The notes below the pieces were generated by a model. That model made no database searches. It was not told the DNA's origin and saw nothing but the letters and a program-made list of their open reading frames with translations. Below, piece by piece: positions 33,492-35,892 of a stretch of 35,892 nt of DNA. The translations under genes were made by a program, and so were the position numbers. Source of the DNA: Melampsora larici-populina 98AG31 (lineage: Eukaryota; Basidiomycota; Pucciniomycetes; Pucciniales; Melampsoraceae); the NCBI RefSeq assembly GCF_000204055.1, contig NW_006768828.1:520727-556618 (forward strand). The letters run 5' to 3'. Position 1 is the stretch's first letter; each line of letters starts with the position of its first letter.

Positions 33492-35400
33492 GTTTCTTGA
33501 TATTTTGGTGATACGTTTTTGGAGGGTATTGGTATTCTGGTCGGTTGTAGTTCTTGGTTGATCGAAAGGCTGATGGTGAGTTTTGAATGAACAAATTCAT
33601 GAGTTTGGATTGAAATCCGATAGGTTGGTCTGTATTTATCAGAACTCTGTTTTGTTCAAATCTGTAGTTTCGGTTTGATCGGATTGAGAGTCGAAACAGC
33701 TTTAATCATCATGAGGCAGCTTCCTGGTTTATGACTTGATTGAACTTGATGAGATTTTTGACATGGAATTGGCTCATCATAGCTCAAGCCAAGCCAAAAA
33801 AATTCTCATGAGTGGCCCTCAGAAATGATAATTAACCACCCTTTCTTTTCAACATCTTGGTTGGAATTGAATTACTTAGTATGGATCTCTGTCTTTGAGG
33901 GATTCTCTCTGATTTATCCCACAAATACTATCATGATATTGGAGAACAAAATCAGGAGATTGAGAATGATATCTTGCTCTGTTTTCCAGGTTGAGAAGAA
34001 TGATAACTTTGTTCAGGTAGAGTACTGAGTGAAGACACTACAAGACACCAAGTGACAGAGAAGAAATCAACACCTTTACAAAGGTTGATACTTGCACTCT
34101 TATCTATAAAGAGTTGTTAGGAGTCTTTGGTCTCGTACATTGATATGCTCATATTTCCTTAGATATAAAAGAAATATCACATCAACATCCAATAGGATTT
34201 CTTCAAATAAAACATCTTTCACATTACCTGCATGATGTGAACCCCTTGAAAACTCTTCATTTCTGAAGTGGAAGATTCAATTTAATATGCAACACAAAAT
34301 ATGAATACAAACCTTGAGGTTCAAACAAGTTGAACTTTCTGATGAAGTTAACATTTTACCCTTTACCCTTGGGCACTGGGAGCAAGCTTCTAGATACAAG
34401 AATAGGTTACAGGTGCCATGTGATGTAGCCACAACAGATAATGTGTAAGCCATTGTGTCACACATATTTGCACTCTTGTGCTGTACACCGCCAAAAAAGA
34501 CCAAGGTATCCTTGGACACAAAATCTGAGTAGATGATCTGAGACAATCTTTGGGGCTAAAGAAAGTCTTAGCTAAATTCCTTGGACACACAGTCCAAGGA
34601 AATCTATACCTGAAGATACCTTGGATATTCCAATCTGAGGTATCTTTTCCAGAAGTTATGATTACCTTGCAAAAATCCCTCATCAACTCTATTGCAATGA
34701 GGATGCTCTTGACCCTCAGAATCATTAGTATATATAATCATGTGGATGATTTAAAACTCTGGTTCTTCCCACCTTCTTTATCTATTAACCAAAAAAATTA
34801 AAATACTCTCATCAAAGTATTCTCAAGTTTTCAAGATCTCTTTCTTTTTATATAATCTTACTGTTGATTCTTATAAATTTTGGATTCTTGTGTTCATCAA
34901 ATAAGTTAATAAAATAATGTTTTTTTCTTGAAAGCAATTATTGTGTTGTGTTCTGTTTTTTTGTGTTTTTTTGACTCTGAATTACTTTGTTACCTTTGAC
35001 AAGTCATACTGTTATGACATATAATAACAATGATGTCTCAGGCATCTTTAAACAATTCAACACCATCTTTTCAACTACCAAGCAGCCAATGGGAGAAATG
35101 ACCTCAGCATGGAGGATCTCCTCCACCTCTTTGCTGATGTTGTTCCCAGAGACATCCCTGACTTTGTCTATTGGGAAATGTCCAGGTTTTCTATTGGGGT
35201 GGACTTCAAGGGTGGTAGCACCTTTCAAAGAACTGGTGAAGGAAGCATCAGCAACAATCACAGTGTAGCAGTTTACATCTTACCTGCCAGTTCAGGTTCC
35301 CCACCCCAAGTCCCCAAGGAGTGACCTGCTCTAAGGATCAGGTCTTCATTATCTTGCCCTTTGTGTAATGCCGCTGAAGCTGCCCCTGTTAGCAACACTG
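33492..35400. other. repeat-rich spacer upstream of HEM12, no confident gene
   Basis: The part nearest HEM12 should contain its promoter. Beyond about 33,800 the sequence is AT-rich and mosaic, with TATA-like tracts (TATATATAATC near 34,729), homopolymers, and a cluster of CCTTGG dyads at 34501-34600. A possible short coding remnant lies at 35,085-35,324 (contains NGRNDLSMEDLLHLFADVV), but nothing in it is recognised. The texture is compatible with retrotransposon debris; no terminal repeats were found. Confidence 0.4.
34501..34600. repeat. cluster of CCTTGG palindromes
   Basis: CCAAGG-TAT-CCTTGG lies at 34501-34515. TCCTTGGACACA occurs at 34509-34520 and again at 34578-34589. The second copy forms a perfect 9-bp hairpin, TCCTTGGAC (34578-34586) with GTCCAAGGA (34592-34600). 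This resembles the internal structure of some LTRs or MITEs, but no element boundary was found. Confidence 0.55.
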
Positions 35401-35402
35401 CC

Positions 35403-35545
35403 ACTATACTATACAGTATTGTGATACTGTAGTATAGTACTGAGTTTTCAATACTATACTTTCAAAGTATAGTATTGAACTGTCTTTTTATATACTATAC
35501 TTTTGAAGTATAGTATTGGAAACTCAGTACTATACTGCAGTATTG
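35403..35545. repeat. nested foldback repeat built on ACTATACT/AGTATAGT
   Basis: Several palindromes are packed together. Hairpin one lies at 35403-35438 (arms ending ACAGTAT and ATACTGT). Hairpin two, 35448-35478, has perfect 15-bp arms (TCAATACTATACTTT) with a 1-nt centre. Hairpin three, 35492-35516, has 11-bp arms (ATACTATACTT) and a 3-nt loop. An outer pair encloses the last two: AGTATAGTACTGAGTTT at 35431-35447 is perfectly complementary to 35520-35536. The block can fold into alternative cruciforms. It encodes nothing and is probably a small foldback or MITE-type element. Confidence 0.85.
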
Positions 35546-35892
35546 ATTATAGCATTACTTTTGCTAAAAAGTTTGGCCCAATCGAGAAAAAATAAAACAG
35601 AATGTAGACCCAGAATCCGCCGCAGCAGTCACAACGCAGCAGAGAGAAAATTTTTGGGGTGCTGTGGGCTGTGGTGTGAGCACCCATCCATCCCATCAAT
35701 TTCCCAGCTGCCGCCAAAAAAAATTCATACATATTCTCCATATCCCGGTTGATCACTTCGTTTTCCTCATTAACAAGCTTGATCGTCTAGAAAGGATGAA
35801 CTGTTGTTAGAGAAGATTGTCATTGTACATGTAGGAAGTAGATCAATGAATTCTAGATAAAATTGGTGTAAAAATTAAATCCTTCAATCTCT
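35546..35892. other. window end, no gene seen
   Basis: About 350 bp without a supported feature. Short open frames on both strands overlap each other and show no recognisable motif. A gene starting beyond the window edge cannot be excluded. Confidence 0.4.

Noticed and set aside
35004..35324. Overlapping frames on both strands, considered as retrotransposon pol fragments
   Set aside because: A few residues (LLHLFADVV) loosely resemble retroelement linkers, but no catalytic motif, primer-binding site or paired terminal repeats were found.
1..35892. tRNA, rRNA or other structured RNA genes
   Set aside because: Scanning by eye for a T-arm box (GGTTCGA-type) with paired stems on both strands gave no convincing candidate; a covariance-model search would be needed to exclude them.

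Overview
This window looks like nuclear DNA of a basidiomycete fungus, most likely a rust (Pucciniales). The reasons are many short introns of about 55-116 bp, AT-rich spacers full of repeats, an intron-bearing hAT element, and a tandem pair of very large lineage-restricted proteins with signal-like N-termini beside ordinary fungal housekeeping genes. The species cannot be named from the sequence. Exon models were built by hand from reading frame, splice sites and family motifs; their phases are consistent except at one place in PSO2.

Layout. 151-4548: a complete hAT-type DNA transposon with imperfect terminal inverted repeats, flanking TACTCAG copies, CACTGCGC motifs at both ends, and a nine-exon transposase frame with no visible break. 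4950-6039 (+): a five-exon Coa1-like mitochondrial assembly factor. 7132-12049 (-) and 14464-19318 (-): two six-exon paralogues predicting about 1517 and 1495 residues, with equivalent introns in matching phases. I do not recognise the family. A hairpin-ended MITE-like element lies between them. 19319-22644: a 3.3 kb spacer with no convincing gene. 22645-24920 (+): an acyl-CoA dehydrogenase with an N-terminal cytochrome b5 domain, ten exons. 25990-28002 (+): a CMR1/WDR76-type WD40 protein. 28456-31443 (+): a PSO2/SNM1-type DNA cross-link repair nuclease with PIP-like box, zinc finger and metallo-beta-lactamase/beta-CASP domain, with one unexplained frame change near 30.9 kb. 32198-33491 (-): uroporphyrinogen decarboxylase, convergent with PSO2. 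33492-35892: a repeat-rich spacer holding a cluster of nested palindromes.

How the genes relate. The conserved genes serve separate core functions: cytochrome oxidase assembly, lipid oxidation, genome maintenance and haem synthesis. CMR1 and PSO2 are adjacent, in the same direction and both linked to DNA damage, but an operon-like relation is not implied. The novel content is the duplicated giant-protein locus. Both copies keep intact frames while much of their sequence has diverged, with conserved islands, a repeated W/P-rich module, and a conserved C-terminal region of about 380 residues.
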